Assembly (NCBI GenBank): GCA_963922205.1
Contig: CAWUHX010000003.1
Coordinates: forward strand, 3,079,335-3,143,334
Direction of reading: 5' to 3'
Source of the DNA: Romanomermis culicivorax
Lineage: Eukaryota; Nematoda; Enoplea; Mermithida; Mermithidae
Length of the DNA stretch: 64,000 nucleotides
Below the pieces are notes generated by a model. The model had not been told where the DNA came from, did not search any database, and worked only from the letters and a program-made list of their open reading frames with translations. The position numbers and the translations under genes are program-made. Numbering within the stretch: the first letter of the stretch is position 1; every line of letters begins with the position of its first letter. This document shows positions 48,301 through 58,262 of this stretch, piece after piece.

Positions 48301-50999
48301 ACGGGATCTCCAGCCAATTCAAATCTACTGCTGGTCCATCCATACCCTTCCTATGACATATAAACACCCGTAAAATCGTTAGTGCCTATTGCATGACAGC
48401 GGCTGTAGTGAGATAGTTGCCAAGTGACGCCTTGCAATAGTGAGACGACCATTAGTAATTTGGTGGCTGTAGTGAGAAAAGCGAGGCGGGCCCAAAAAAT
48501 CTTTGTACGAAGAATTTTTTTGTATGCAAAAAACCACAATCTTTTATGTATTTTTTCATAAACCTTGACAGCACTTGAGTTCATGTCCTTCATAGCACAG
48601 AAGTACAGAAGTACAGGGTATTGAAAAATTCAGCTTCTGTTCTTGTTGTCTCCTGTCTTTCCGGTGCGTAGTGCCGAAAAATTTTTATTTTTTAATTTTT
48701 TAATTTTTTTAATGCTGTAAAATCAATTTAAGGATAACTTATTCAATAAACATAAGGTTGAAATTTTCTGTTCAAAAACACGTCTTTCTCATTTTACAAA
48801 TTAGAAAAATATACTCACACTTTCATAAGTTCGAAAAACTTTATTTATGAAAATCATTTCCACGATGCTTACGAATTCAAACTCGGCATCATGTTTAAAA
48901 TTAAAATTATAAAAAAAGTTGAAAAAATTAAAATTTTGACTTTTAAAATGCGCCAAAATTTATCTTTATCATTTCGAACCCCCACATTTTTTCTTTTTTC
49001 GAAAATTTCCTCTATAAAAAAGGATTTATTAAAAAATCCTAAAAAGTACGATTAAGGAAAAAACAGTGTGTCGACCGACCCGAAGAATTAGAAAATGAAA
49101 TTCGGCGCGAAGCGCCATAAAATTTTTCGGTGTCTTCTGATTTTAGAGCCTGCATAATCCTCACTCTAAATCTGAAGACCTAAAATTTAAGGAGCCATTT
49201 CCAAATTTTTAGGGGTCCAGGTACCCTTAGATGACTAAAAACGCCTGCTACTAAATACTTCGTAAAAAACAAACTCACGCATCTTGCTTTTTGATGAGAT
49301 TCTCATCAAAAACCGGCATTTTCGGAAATTTCATGTCCAGGATGCCCATTTTGGCGGCCACACAGGGTTTAATTTCGTCCAGAAGGCTTTCGGCCAACGT
49401 TTTCTTCAAGCAAAGCCCCGCGTTCGCATTTTTCGACGACGACGATACGTTGAACAAAAGATCGCGCAAATAGGCGGCGGCAACCGTCAGCATCGGACTG
49501 CCGGCCATGGGACCTCGAGGTCCGAAAAAGTCCCCGTCGAATGAATCGGGGTTCAAAGTGCAGGCGCTGGTTAGAAAAAAGGGAAAAAGGAGGAGTCGCT
49601 TGAATTTAATTAAGAACGTAAAGATTATGGGAAATGATTCGCGGGGATCACACTTTCTTCTAGTCTTACTGTAGCGTTTGTAATGGATGTAATGCTCTTC
49701 AGTGCACTACTCAACAGTTATGGAAGTAAGTTGAAATAAGGAAAAAGCACTAGACATTTTACTTTAATCAATGAGCAAAATTTTCCCGACTATAAGCGGA
49801 AAAGATCAGCTGATAATCCTCGCATACGCGTCAAGTAGAATCTACTTTTTTGGTTTATGCGGCTGCACATTTTAAATTGAAAGGCATTAGAAGTAATCTA
49901 AATTTTATAGAAAGCATCATGTAAAAACACTCAAGTACAAAGTTCAATTTTTTTTTAACGTTCTGTAACATGATTCTGTATTTGTGCAGTCAACTATTTG
50001 ATCGAAATTAGAAGCGCTGAGCAGTGTTTTTTTAGTCGAATGACCTATTCTGGCGAAAAAATTGTTGGATTGGCTAACATTTTTGTTTTGGACAATTGGC
50101 TTAAAAATTTGGGTACTTTTCCGTGCTTTGAGTACAAATTTTAGCCATAGGCAAAAATTTTTTTGCCCACTTTGGCCATTTGACTAAAGACCTCGTGCTA
50201 AAAAAACAGTGGTGCTGAATCGAGAAGTCCAAAATAAAAACCGCAATCTCAGCCTGGTTGACATTTAAATCTTGGAAAGGCTATGTTACAGCAATTAGGA
50301 AGGATCTGAGGTCCCATTTCTCTGTTTATCAAAATCACAGTAACATCGCAGAACAAACCCAAAAATTGGATTTCAACTGAAACCATAAATTCGAAGCTTC
50401 TCATTCTTTGTTACTGTAGCTTTAAGTGTGAAATTTTTCGGTAAAAAACTGCAGGGGCCACAGATTTCTTGATTTTTTGGATCAGTTTTTTCGATAATGG
50501 GGACAAATTTCCCCAAATAATGGAATATAGAAGTTTGCAGGTAAAAGTAAAAAAATGAATAAAAATTCGATTCCCAAAGTAAAACGTTGACTAATGCTTA
50601 GTCCCGGTTTAATTATTTTCAGATATTTCTTTTTACAAAAAAGAACGGAACATTTTTTTGGAAAATTTGTATAATTTTTGTGATTCTGATCTTAATTTCA
50701 CCACTACTTTTCCCTTTGAACAGCACAAAATAGTACCTCGTCACTTGCGCCGGGTGCTTTCGCAAAGTTTCTTTAATCGAAGTTTTCAAATCGTTGGCGT
50801 ATTCGTCGGCTAAAATCGCGCTTTTTCCAGGGTCGTTGAATTTCTCTTCCAAACAATTCAACATTTTTTGAATTTCATTGTCACACGAGTATACGGTAGC
50901 CTCAGTTGCCATCTGAACATTTTTACTGAGAAAATTTTTAACTTTAACGTCCATTGTTTTTCTTACCATGAATAAGAACATAGCCAAAAACAGCCGCAT
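42371..50999 (-). CDS. Secreted 16-cysteine protein of unknown family, seven exons, complete
   Basis: Exons in transcript order: 50,999-50,967; 50,912-50,737; 49,566-49,279; 45,651-45,493; 45,366-45,205; 42,730-42,592; 42,472-42,371. The total is 1,059 nt, 352 residues, and all six junction phases (0,2,2,2,2,0) agree. The N-terminus MRLFLAMFLFMMATEA is a short signal peptide. The mature protein has 16 cysteines, an even number that would suit eight disulfides, in helical, charged sequence. Landmarks are CDNEIQKMLNC, SACTLNPDSFDGD, GLCLKKTLAE...IKPC, LHECHQDSSKK, HCDAVSVC, CLQYRNDLKRSSCTC, DFCVTILNKG, DACIKDQGEEE, ACDQLATI and the ending RFCHVEC*. I do not recognise the family; nematode secreted groups such as DUF19 or CPG4-like proteins are only guesses. 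Exon 2 uses a slightly unusual donor (AG/GTACTA). Introns 3 and 5 host a hAT and a Harbinger-like element. Confidence 0.8.
43437..44501. mobile_element. Harbinger-like element with long palindromic arms
   Basis: Left tip GGCCGGTTTCATCAAAGCGA and right tip TCGCTTTGATGAAACCGGCC are complements. Arms of ~330 and ~170 bases share repeated TTAAGCTGCAGCTCAGCTG modules and ATAATCGAACGAAAAG...TTTTCGG. The centre holds a broken SANT/Myb-like gene, typical cargo of PIF/Harbinger transposons. No DDE transposase remains and I could not fix a 3-bp target duplication. It lies within intron 5 of the cysteine-rich gene. Confidence 0.75.
43871..44172 (-). pseudogene. Frameshifted SANT/Myb-like DNA-binding gene of the Harbinger-like element
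   Basis: Read on the minus strand, three frames in succession give MSSDAEK, then CNWTDPQTKLLSELYLSH, then MDQFWKLVKKRKTCAWEEIT with SSLNAAFPR, then DSAKKLSNLKSAAKKATHDQ with KKWASATKGGPPPP and a stop. This order (aromatic-rich helices, K-rich helix, then GGPPPP) is that of the SANT/Myb-like domain of Harbinger accessory proteins and of NAIF1/zeste-type regulators. At least two frameshifts make it non-functional. Family from motif pattern; no search was possible. Confidence 0.65.
44879..45127. repeat. Well-preserved copy of the TAGTYTGTTTTT MITE family
   Basis: Begins TATAGTCTGTTTTTCTTGAA and ends AGCATTTTATAAAAAACAAA followed by CTATA, giving ~30-base inverted ends in a 249-base element. It abuts exon 5 of the cysteine-rich gene (exon edge 45,205) within the intron. 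Confidence 0.8.
45974..47018. mobile_element. hAT-type element, 8-bp target duplication ATTTGGCA
   Basis: Starts CAGGATTTTTTTTCGCACAG and ends CGTGCGGAAAAAACCCTG; the tips are complements of CAGGGTTTTTTCCGCAC. The same octamer ATTTGGCA flanks both ends (45,966-45,973 and 47,019-47,026). GTGCGGA subterminal motifs occur several times at both ends. 1,045 bases, no transposase. It sits in intron 3 of the cysteine-rich gene. Confidence 0.85.
47530..48485. mobile_element. Element with 17-bp subterminal repeats (CCCACTATAGCCACC type)
   Basis: The left array (about 47,532-47,700) has 17-mers GTCCCACAATAGCCACC, GTCCCACTATAGCCACC, GTCTCACTATAGCCATT and ATGTCGCTATAGCCACC, plus looser copies. On the right (about 48,395-48,480) the motif recurs inverted as GGCTGTAGTGAGA and GGTGGCTGTAGTGAGA. 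A 78-codon frame between (48,120-48,356 +, with RPYGLRRFGRKLRLPSK) is not recognisable. Confidence 0.65.
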
Positions 51000-53069
51000 G
51001 TTGACCAGATCCAGTTCCTGTATGACCAATATTTCTGCAAATCCGGGGAATGTTGGTCATTTGGGCGGGGATAAGGCATAATAAACGGTTTTTGGTGGAA
51101 GGTCTCAAAGAAATAGAATACCAATGACCTTTCTTTGACCATGAGATTTACAGATCAAGAGAAGACAGCAAGAAAAATAATCCTCATGAGAAAGTCTGTT
51201 GAACAACAATAGAACAGAGAGTAAGAAAAATCATCTACAGGGTGTAATTTAATCCTTTTGACCGGGGTCACAGCAGGCCGGGTGCAGCTTAATGCTGTAC
51301 GTGAGACCCCATACGAGAGATCATCGAAAGCGGAATTTATTTGCATTAATTAAAAGTTTATAATGTTTGCAATGAGCCTCACAAACAGCATTAGAACGCG
51401 ATGGATCTTAATATAACAAATATTAAGCAAAAAGTTCAGTTCGATTTCCTAGATTTTCTAAGTCTCTTCACGGCCAGAGAAAAAGGTTTATTGCGCATGA
51501 GGATCGTTCTATCCGTGTTCCAAGGCTGATTTGAAAATATGAATTACAGCAGTGGAGAGCGAATGTCGTGGTTGATTTTTTTAGGGCGAGTATAGTTGTT
51601 GCTGTGCATTATAACAATGTGATACTCTAGCTTATATTTACGATCGCGAAAGAAGGCCATTGAGCATGGTCGATTCGACTCACAATCAAATACTAAAATG
51701 AGGCTGATAGCCGAAACGACATCATGTTTGAAAAGTTCTGCCCACTGAAGCAGGAAGAGTGGTCGATCAACGCAAGATTAAATCAAGAATCCTGAATCTT
51801 TCTACTTAAGATTTTAATTTTTTGATAAGGAGTACAAGCTTCTGAAACAAAACGTTAAAAAATCAAATTAAAAAAATGACAAAAAAGTTTCCAAGTTTCG
51901 TCATAGACAACTTTTACCATTCCAAAGTCGAAAGTATCCATTCTTATACCACCACGCTTGGTTTCTAGTTTTCAAAAAATTCGCCCTTAGATCTACTAAG
52001 TTTTTTCATTTTTCACAGTATCGTTCATGGCAGACATGGTAAGACAAGCTTGCAAAGATTAGTCAAAAACAGCGTTTCGAGATTGGATGATGAGAGAACG
52101 CATGGAACGAATCAACGGTACCCACGTGACAATTGATTTGAGATTTTCTTCGGTCAGTTTCAATATTCCTATGAGGAAACCCCAATATTACTGCGTAATG
52201 GCATCAAAATTGTCACTAAAAAGCAATGCTACTGTAAGTGAATGCAGAGTTAATTGTTACTTTGAGCTAGAAAACTGAACCCTTATGTCGCAGCTCACCT
52301 GAATAGTAGAGTGTCAATGATTTTTTACAGGAATTTCACAGTTGTCAATAGTTTCTAGCAGATCATCACTTTTCTTGCTTGAAGATTCATGTTTTTCGGA
52401 ACTCCTTGATTTAATTAAATAATTTAATGTACAGTAAAAACCACTGCTTTCATAGTTTTCTTACTGCAGAGTTTGACACATCATATAGTAAAAAGTGTTA
52501 CAGCTAATGAAAATTGAATAATAGGCTTTGTTCATACTTAGATCATTCATTTTGATCGTCAGCAATCTCACTTCCTTTTTAGGTTATTGTAATATTTTTT
52601 TGGTGGTAATTTTTGGAAGGAAAGCTATGTTCGTCTTTTATGATGCATTTGGATAATCAGATAAGAAAATTTTGAATCAAATTGAGATCATGGTGCCTAT
52701 AAAAGGTTTACTACAAGTTTATTCGACCTAGATTTGTTTCGTGCGTGCAAGATACAGTAAAATATGCCGTGGGAAATTCGAGACAAGTTATCATGTCACA
52801 CCCCTGTGACACGTGTTCATGATATTTAACCTGAAAACCTCTCGTTAGACGCTTTGTCATCTTCAAATATTTCGCCGGAATTAATCAATTAATGGTCGGA
52901 AGACATTAGAAAAAGGGTCACCAGTTTTTTTTATTATCAATGGCACCCCAATCGATGATGATGGAAGAACATTGGTGGGGTAATAAAATATTTTGTCAAG
53001 TATAAAAACTAAATTTTTTGAGGATCCATTGCTGTTTCTACTTTTTTTCGTCATAATTTTTGCTAGAAT
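51000..53069. other. Intergenic region between divergent cysteine-rich gene and first collagen
   Basis: The two flanking genes are transcribed away from each other, so both promoters should be here. A TATA box lies at 52,698. Otherwise only AT-rich sequence without supported coding frames. Confidence 0.6.
52698..52705 (+). promoter_or_regulatory. TATA box upstream of first collagen gene
   Basis: TATAAAAG, 365 bases before the collagen ATG. The distance suggests a 5' UTR intron. The start codon is preceded by an acceptor-like TTTTTGCTAG two bases upstream, which could also be a trans-splice site. Inference. Confidence 0.4.
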
Positions 53070-56000
53070 ATGGCCAAGTGTGACAGTGATGAAATTGATA
53101 AAGTTCAATTCGTCATTAGCATAGCCACGATCTTGAGCCTTGTAACTTTGATCGTTTGTTTGGGGCTGGCTGTCACAATATTCGGCGAAGTTGGCGATGC
53201 TAGAGATGAGCTGGATCAAGAAATATTTGATTTCAAGGTTTGAATTTTCCTTAACTTTCTGTCGACAGAACTTCTACGGAATGCGTCCATGATTTTGTGC
53301 AAATGTGAATTCTGGGATGTAAATACCGAGCATGCATTCCAGTTTCCATGTCTTGCCATAGATAAACATAGCAGAATATTCGATTTATCCTGGACTTAAA
53401 TCGAAAGCAGGTGATTAGACATTGAAGAGAAAGCTTTTTAGTGTGTTATAGTCCATAACTAAAGAGGATCTACAGGGGAAAAGTCAGTTTTTCAGAATTT
53501 CATGCAAATTTTCCAAGAGACATCCTTTTCACTCAAACTCAACTCAAAGCGAACCCACTTATTCAATTGAAAATACAACTGAGCAGACCAATTTTTAATA
53601 AAAACGTCCTTAAAATTTAATTTTAATCTGCTTTAATCATTTGCTGATTATTTTTTAGCTCTAAATCGAGCAAGTATTGAAAATCTTAGAAAATCGAAAA
53701 TTTTCCCTGAAACAGCATTTTTGTTCAACCAAAATTAACGGTTATAGCTCACTAAATTGACATCCACCAGCCCGTTCAGTTTTCACTGTTGGAGACTTTT
53801 GCAAAAGCTTACATTGAAGTGGTCGATTGTTGCTATAATCACGAAGTTTTGAGCTAAGAAACTAGTAGATACGTGCCACCTGATGAACAAAACCCTAATA
53901 CTCAACTCAGCTGGACGAAATGCTACATGTGGGAAACTTTACGGGCTCTCTGGATTCTATTGTGATCTATAAAAATGAGCTGTGAGAATATGTAAGTGTT
54001 TCCTAAAAGTTTTCGTTTCTGTAAAAGTATCTGTAAAGCTTTGGGAATTCTTATGTTGCAGTTTCAAACAACAAGCCTGTAGATCATGCCTCAGTGGCAG
54101 GGTCTCGAAAACTTTTGAAAGATATGTTTGTCTATTAGTCTGTTTTTTATAAAGTGCTTTTAAATCAAAAAACGACAAAAATTAGGACTACCGTCGAAAT
54201 TTTTTACTCCAGGCTTATACTATAGAACTTTTTATTTCGAAAATTTCCAAGGTTATTTGAGTATGCTAACGAATTTTTAGTCGTGTCACATAGGCTATGT
54301 GACATATGGTTTAGCACAAAATCGTAAGAAATGCAGTACTACTTGCTTTCCACTGTTATTATTTACTTGTAGTAGCCTATAGTTTGTTTTTTTAAATGTT
54401 CCTAAATTCAAAAATGGCAAAAATTATTGCTGTTGTCGAAATTGTTTACAAAAAGTTTTTACTGCAAGATTTTTTATTCAAAATATTGTTAAAGGTTATT
54501 CAAGTAAGTCCACAGAATTTAAATCTTTTATGACTGACGGTTTAGCCAAACATCGTAGAAATATGAAATAGTATTTGCTTTCCCCTTTTATGATTTAGAA
54601 GCATTTCAAGAAAAACAAACTACACATGGTATATTTCTTTTTTTAAATGAACCTCGGTGGCGCGAAAGATATTCATAAAAATAAGAAACCTGCCTCGAAA
54701 GTCCATATCTTTTTTCACAGGTTGACTGTAATGACTCAAAAAATACCATTTGTGCATAGTAGATTATGTGATTTCTTCTTATCTGAAAAAAGGCTGATCG
54801 TTGAGGATGGTCCACTTATCCATCAACACCATACCACATATGTAGTAGTAGTATAACCATCAATAAAATTTTATACCCAAACCACTATTATTGGAATATT
54901 TCGACAGAATCATCATGACGACGCTTTTTAGGAGTTTTCGGATCAGATTTGGGACGATCTTTTAAAATTCGAAAATATAATTGATCATCAGCGACCAATT
55001 CGACAATCTTACGGTTCGCCTGTTTCGCCAAACGAAAGCGCTTGCCGTAAATTAGAAAGTCGAACATCCCCATATGATCGACCAATACAATGTCTAATTT
55101 TTTAAGGATGCAATGCTGCTGCAGCGAACAAGTGCCCACCAGGACCACCGGGAGCGCCTGGCCCAGCCGGCGAAGCGGGTTCCGATGGACCTCAAGGCGC
55201 GGTGGGGGCGGACGGCCAGTCTATGGGAGTTATGATGATAGGAATGAGCGCCAAGTGCCTGAAATGTAGCCCCGGACCGCAGGGGCCTCCCGGACCTGTC
55301 GGAAAGCCAGGTGAATGGGTGGTCCAAGAATAGCATGCCCTAAATTCGGAGTTGCAACAATGGGCAATTTTCGCGAACACGTATTTCAAAAAGACAAAGC
55401 ATCTTACTATAGAATCACCTCCCAGCTATGCAAATTTGATAGAATACAATAAACTTCTAATTTCCTCACTGCAGTGTTGTATGCTACATTGTTTGAAGGT
55501 CAACCCGGTCTACTCGGTCCACAGGGCCGCAACGGCTGCGATGGCGTCCCCAGTCAGCCCGGACCGGCTGGCGAACTCGGGCCGCCCGGCCCACCGGGTC
55601 CTGCCGGTCCTGCAGGATTGAAAGGTGATCCTGGTCACGACTGCGCCTCCGTAACATACAAAAAAGGTTTGAAAGGTCCGCCTGGAGAAGTTGGATCCGC
55701 CGGTGATAAAGGACCGGCCGGACGATCGATGGATAGCCCCGGCGTGCCCGGCGACCCCGGAAAGCCGGGAGCACCCGGAATGGCCGGCCGAACGGTATTA
55801 ATCTATATTAAGTGGGATTCATCTGCATGTATTTTTCTTTTAGGGAATGCCTGGCATGCCTGGACCTCCTGGTGATGCTCCGTTGCCCGGGAAGGATGCT
55901 TCTTACTGTCCTTGTCCGAAACGAGAAACCCCAAGTAGATATATACACTGCGAATTAATTTTGGCAAAAGCTGACAACTACTGAATTTTTTTTAATGCCA

Positions 56001-56142
56001 TCGCCTACCAGCTGATTTCTTTTCTCTGTATACAGGCACTCAACCCGATCAGGTATCCAGTACACCCCCGTTGGCCGCTACTGGTTCGCAACCGGCGGCT
56101 TACTCTCAACCGGCGAACCAACAACCGTTACCATATAAATGA
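53070..56142 (+). CDS. Cuticle-collagen-type protein (first of pair); second exon unresolved
   Basis: Exons seen: 53,070-53,237; 55,107-55,310; 55,475-55,794; 55,844-55,934; 56,036-56,142. Exon 1 encodes MAKCDSDEIDKVQFVISIAT... ending DQEIFDFK, the nematode cuticle collagen N-terminal domain with one hydrophobic span (about 13-38), phase 0 end. The later exons join in phase 1, 0, 1 and encode interrupted Gly-X-Y stretches. Cysteine clusters NKCPPGPPG, KCLKCSPGPQGPPG and the family-typical closing SYCPCPKRE precede a Pro/Gln/Ser tail QPLPYK*. An exon with phase 0 entry and phase 1 exit, which should carry the DDLW-type motif and protease site, is required between 53,238 and 55,106 and was not found. 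One intron is only 49 bases. These collagens are secreted, cross-linked cuticle components. Gene call sure, exon 2 missing. Confidence 0.8.
54136..54378. repeat. Copy of the TAGTYTGTTTTT MITE family, right end lost
   Basis: Begins TAGTCTGTTTTTTATAAAGT with AACGACAAAAATTAGGACTA and TAGCACAAAATCGTAAGAAA. Instead of the usual right terminus it runs directly into the next copy at 54,380. Confidence 0.7.
54380..54623. repeat. Copy of the TAGTYTGTTTTT MITE family, abutting the previous copy
   Basis: Begins TAGTTTGTTTTTTTAAATGT and ends TTTAGAAGCATTTCAAGAAA followed by AACAAACTA. Internal block GTAGAAATATGAAATAGTA is shared with the 62-kb copy. Confidence 0.8.
54891..55109 (-). CDS. Possible coding fragment nested in collagen intron, minus strand
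   Basis: An open minus-strand stretch reads DIVLVDHMGMFDFLIYGKRF, then RLAKQANRKIVELVADDQLY, then a basic PKTPKKRRHDD segment and SVEIFQ, ending in two consecutive stops at about 54,888-54,893. Codon use (many GTC, CGT, AAG) looks coding-like. There is no ATG-led gene, no clear acceptor, and its upstream end would overlap the collagen exon. It may be a last exon or a retained fragment of an unrelated gene. Family not recognised. Confidence 0.3.
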
Positions 56143-56283
56143 AATTGACCGATTCTACCTGATCATCAGCTTGTTTATTAACTGTATGCATGATTCATGC
56201 GAGCAAAAATTAAAATTTCAGTTAATGGAAAAATTGGATAATAATGGAAATTATCGTTATAAATTGCAAAGATTTTAAGCAGA

Positions 56284-57236
56284 GAAAAGAAAAGAAAAGA
56301 AAAGAAAAGAAAAGAAAAGAAAAGAAAAGAAAAGAAAAGAAAAGAAAAGAAAAGAAAAGAAAAGAAAAGAAAAGAAAAGAAAAGAAAAGAAAAGAAAAGA
56401 AAAGAAAAGAAAAGAAAAGAAAAGAAAAGAAAAGAAAAGAAAAGAAAAGAAAAGAAAAGAAAAGAAAAGAAAAGAAAAGAAAAGAAAAGAAAAGAAAAGA
56501 AAAGAAAAGAAAAGAAAAGAAAAGAAAAGAAAAGAAAAGAAAAGAAAAGAAAAGAAAAGAAAAGAAAAGAAAAGAAAAGAAAAGAAAAGAAAAGAAAAGA
56601 AAAGAAAAGAAAAGAAAAGAAAAGAAAAGAAAAGAAAAGAAAAGAAAAGAAAAGAAAAGAAAAGAAAAGAAAAGAAAAGAAAAGAAAAGAAAAGAAAAGA
56701 AAAGAAAAGAAAAGAAAAGAAAAGAAAAGAAAAGAAAAGAAAAGAAAAGAAAAGAAAAGAAAAGAAAAGAAAAGAAAAGAAAAGAAAAGAAAAGAAAAGA
56801 AAAGAAAAGAAAAGAAAAGAAAAGAAAAGAAAAGAAAAGAAAAGAAAAGAAAAGAAAAGAAAAGAAAAGAAAAGAAAAGAAAAGAAAAGAAAAGAAAAGA
56901 AAAGAAAAGAAAAGAAAAGAAAAGAAAAGAAAAGAAAAGAAAAGAAAAGAAAAGAAAAGAAAAGAAAAGAAAAGAAAAGAAAAGAAAAGAAAAGAAAAGA
57001 AAAGAAAAGAAAAGAAAAGAAAAGAAAAGAAAAGAAAAGAAAAGAAAAGAAAAGAAAAGAAAAGAAAAGAAAAGAAAAGAAAAGAAAAGAAAAGAAAAGA
57101 AAAGAAAAGAAAAGAAAAGAAAAGAAAAGAAAAGAAAAGAAAAGAAAAGAAAAGAAAAGAAAAGAAAAGAAAAGAAAAGAAAAGAAAAGAAAAGAAAAGA
57201 AAAGAAAAGAAAAGAAAAGAAAAGAAAAGAAAAGAA
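56284..57236. repeat. Perfect (AAAGA)n pentanucleotide array, ~190 units
   Basis: About 950 bases of uninterrupted AAAGA, beginning ~140 bases after the first collagen stop. It is the same pentamer as the TTTCT array at 35 kb, on the opposite strand. The long Lys/Glu/Arg frame through it is an artefact. Confidence 0.98.
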
Positions 57237-58198
57237 ATGAATCAGTTTTGCACCGACGCCTTATTCATTATATATGGATCATTGTGGAAAAATAGCTTTT
57301 AGATTCATGATTGCATAAGTTGTACAATTCTTCAGAAAAGTGTATCACAAAAAACAAACTTCGGTCCATTTGTTTCATGCATGCAAAATATTAAGTTGTA
57401 ACGGACATAAAAACCATGAATCTAATCAAAAAGTTTTTGTTTAATAAAGCTAATCAGTAAATCTAGAGAAAAGCAAAACATCCAAGAAGAATCAATTAAT
57501 TCAACTGAAGGCATTTTTGATAAACTCTTGAAGGAAAACAACTAACGAAAAACCGGGAATTCCTTGAAAGTAAGCAAAAATAAAAACATCAAAGAATAAG
57601 CATAAATGTAAAACAATAAAAAGCAAGAAATGCGGATGACAACAACTACGGAAACAAACGGAGAACGGCGTGGTTGAGAAGATCCTTGAATTTTTTGCTA
57701 TGAGATCAATGGCCAGAATAATTTCCATGGGGCTCATCGTCCTTTCTTTTGCAAGAGTCAAATCATTCAGGACCCCAAATATAACTCGGGATCAGGAGTT
57801 ATTGTTCATCCAGTCAATGACTTCGTTGGATCAATAATCGAAAACTTTTGATTATGCGAATTCAGGTATCATGCACAAGTGGAAGTTGATCATTGAATGT
57901 GGAAGATACTTTATACTTTCCATATTGAATGCCAGGAAATCACGCTAATGAACCTTTTGAATCACACTGAAAAATTTCCAGATAACTCAACAGACGTGTT
58001 CCTTTTGCGCTCAAAAGAAACCGCAAAAAATGACACAGTTAAAACACAGGTGTCATCATCCTTCGGCTATTTTTTCCATGCAGAAAATAACCCTTTGTCC
58101 CGATTACGCTTTTCTCGTCGCGAATCTAAATACAATATAAACAAGGTCATTTGGGCATTTTTCTTTTTTTAGACCGTCGCCCGAATTCCAGAACTTTG
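57237..58198. other. Intergenic region upstream of second collagen
   Basis: AT-rich, no supported coding frame. It should contain the upstream regulatory region of the second collagen, whose TATA box is at 58,199. Confidence 0.6.
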
Positions 58199-58206
58199 TA
58201 TAAAAG
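58199..58206 (+). promoter_or_regulatory. TATA box of second collagen gene
   Basis: TATAAAAG lies 64 bases before the ATG at 58,263, a fitting distance for a short 5' leader. The first collagen has the same octamer. Inference from sequence and position. Confidence 0.55.
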
Positions 58207-58262
58207 TAGAGTATATTAGTTTACTTCAATCGTAAAACTGCGGATTTTGGTATCTTACTACA

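Noticed and set aside
48120-48356. 78-codon frame with a basic stretch inside the 47.5-kb element
   Set aside because: Might be a remnant of element-encoded protein, but all frames there have stops nearby and no motif is recognisable.
56244-57302. 352-codon Lys/Glu/Arg open frame, the longest in the window
   Set aside because: Translation of the AAAGA array downstream of the collagen gene; no gene.
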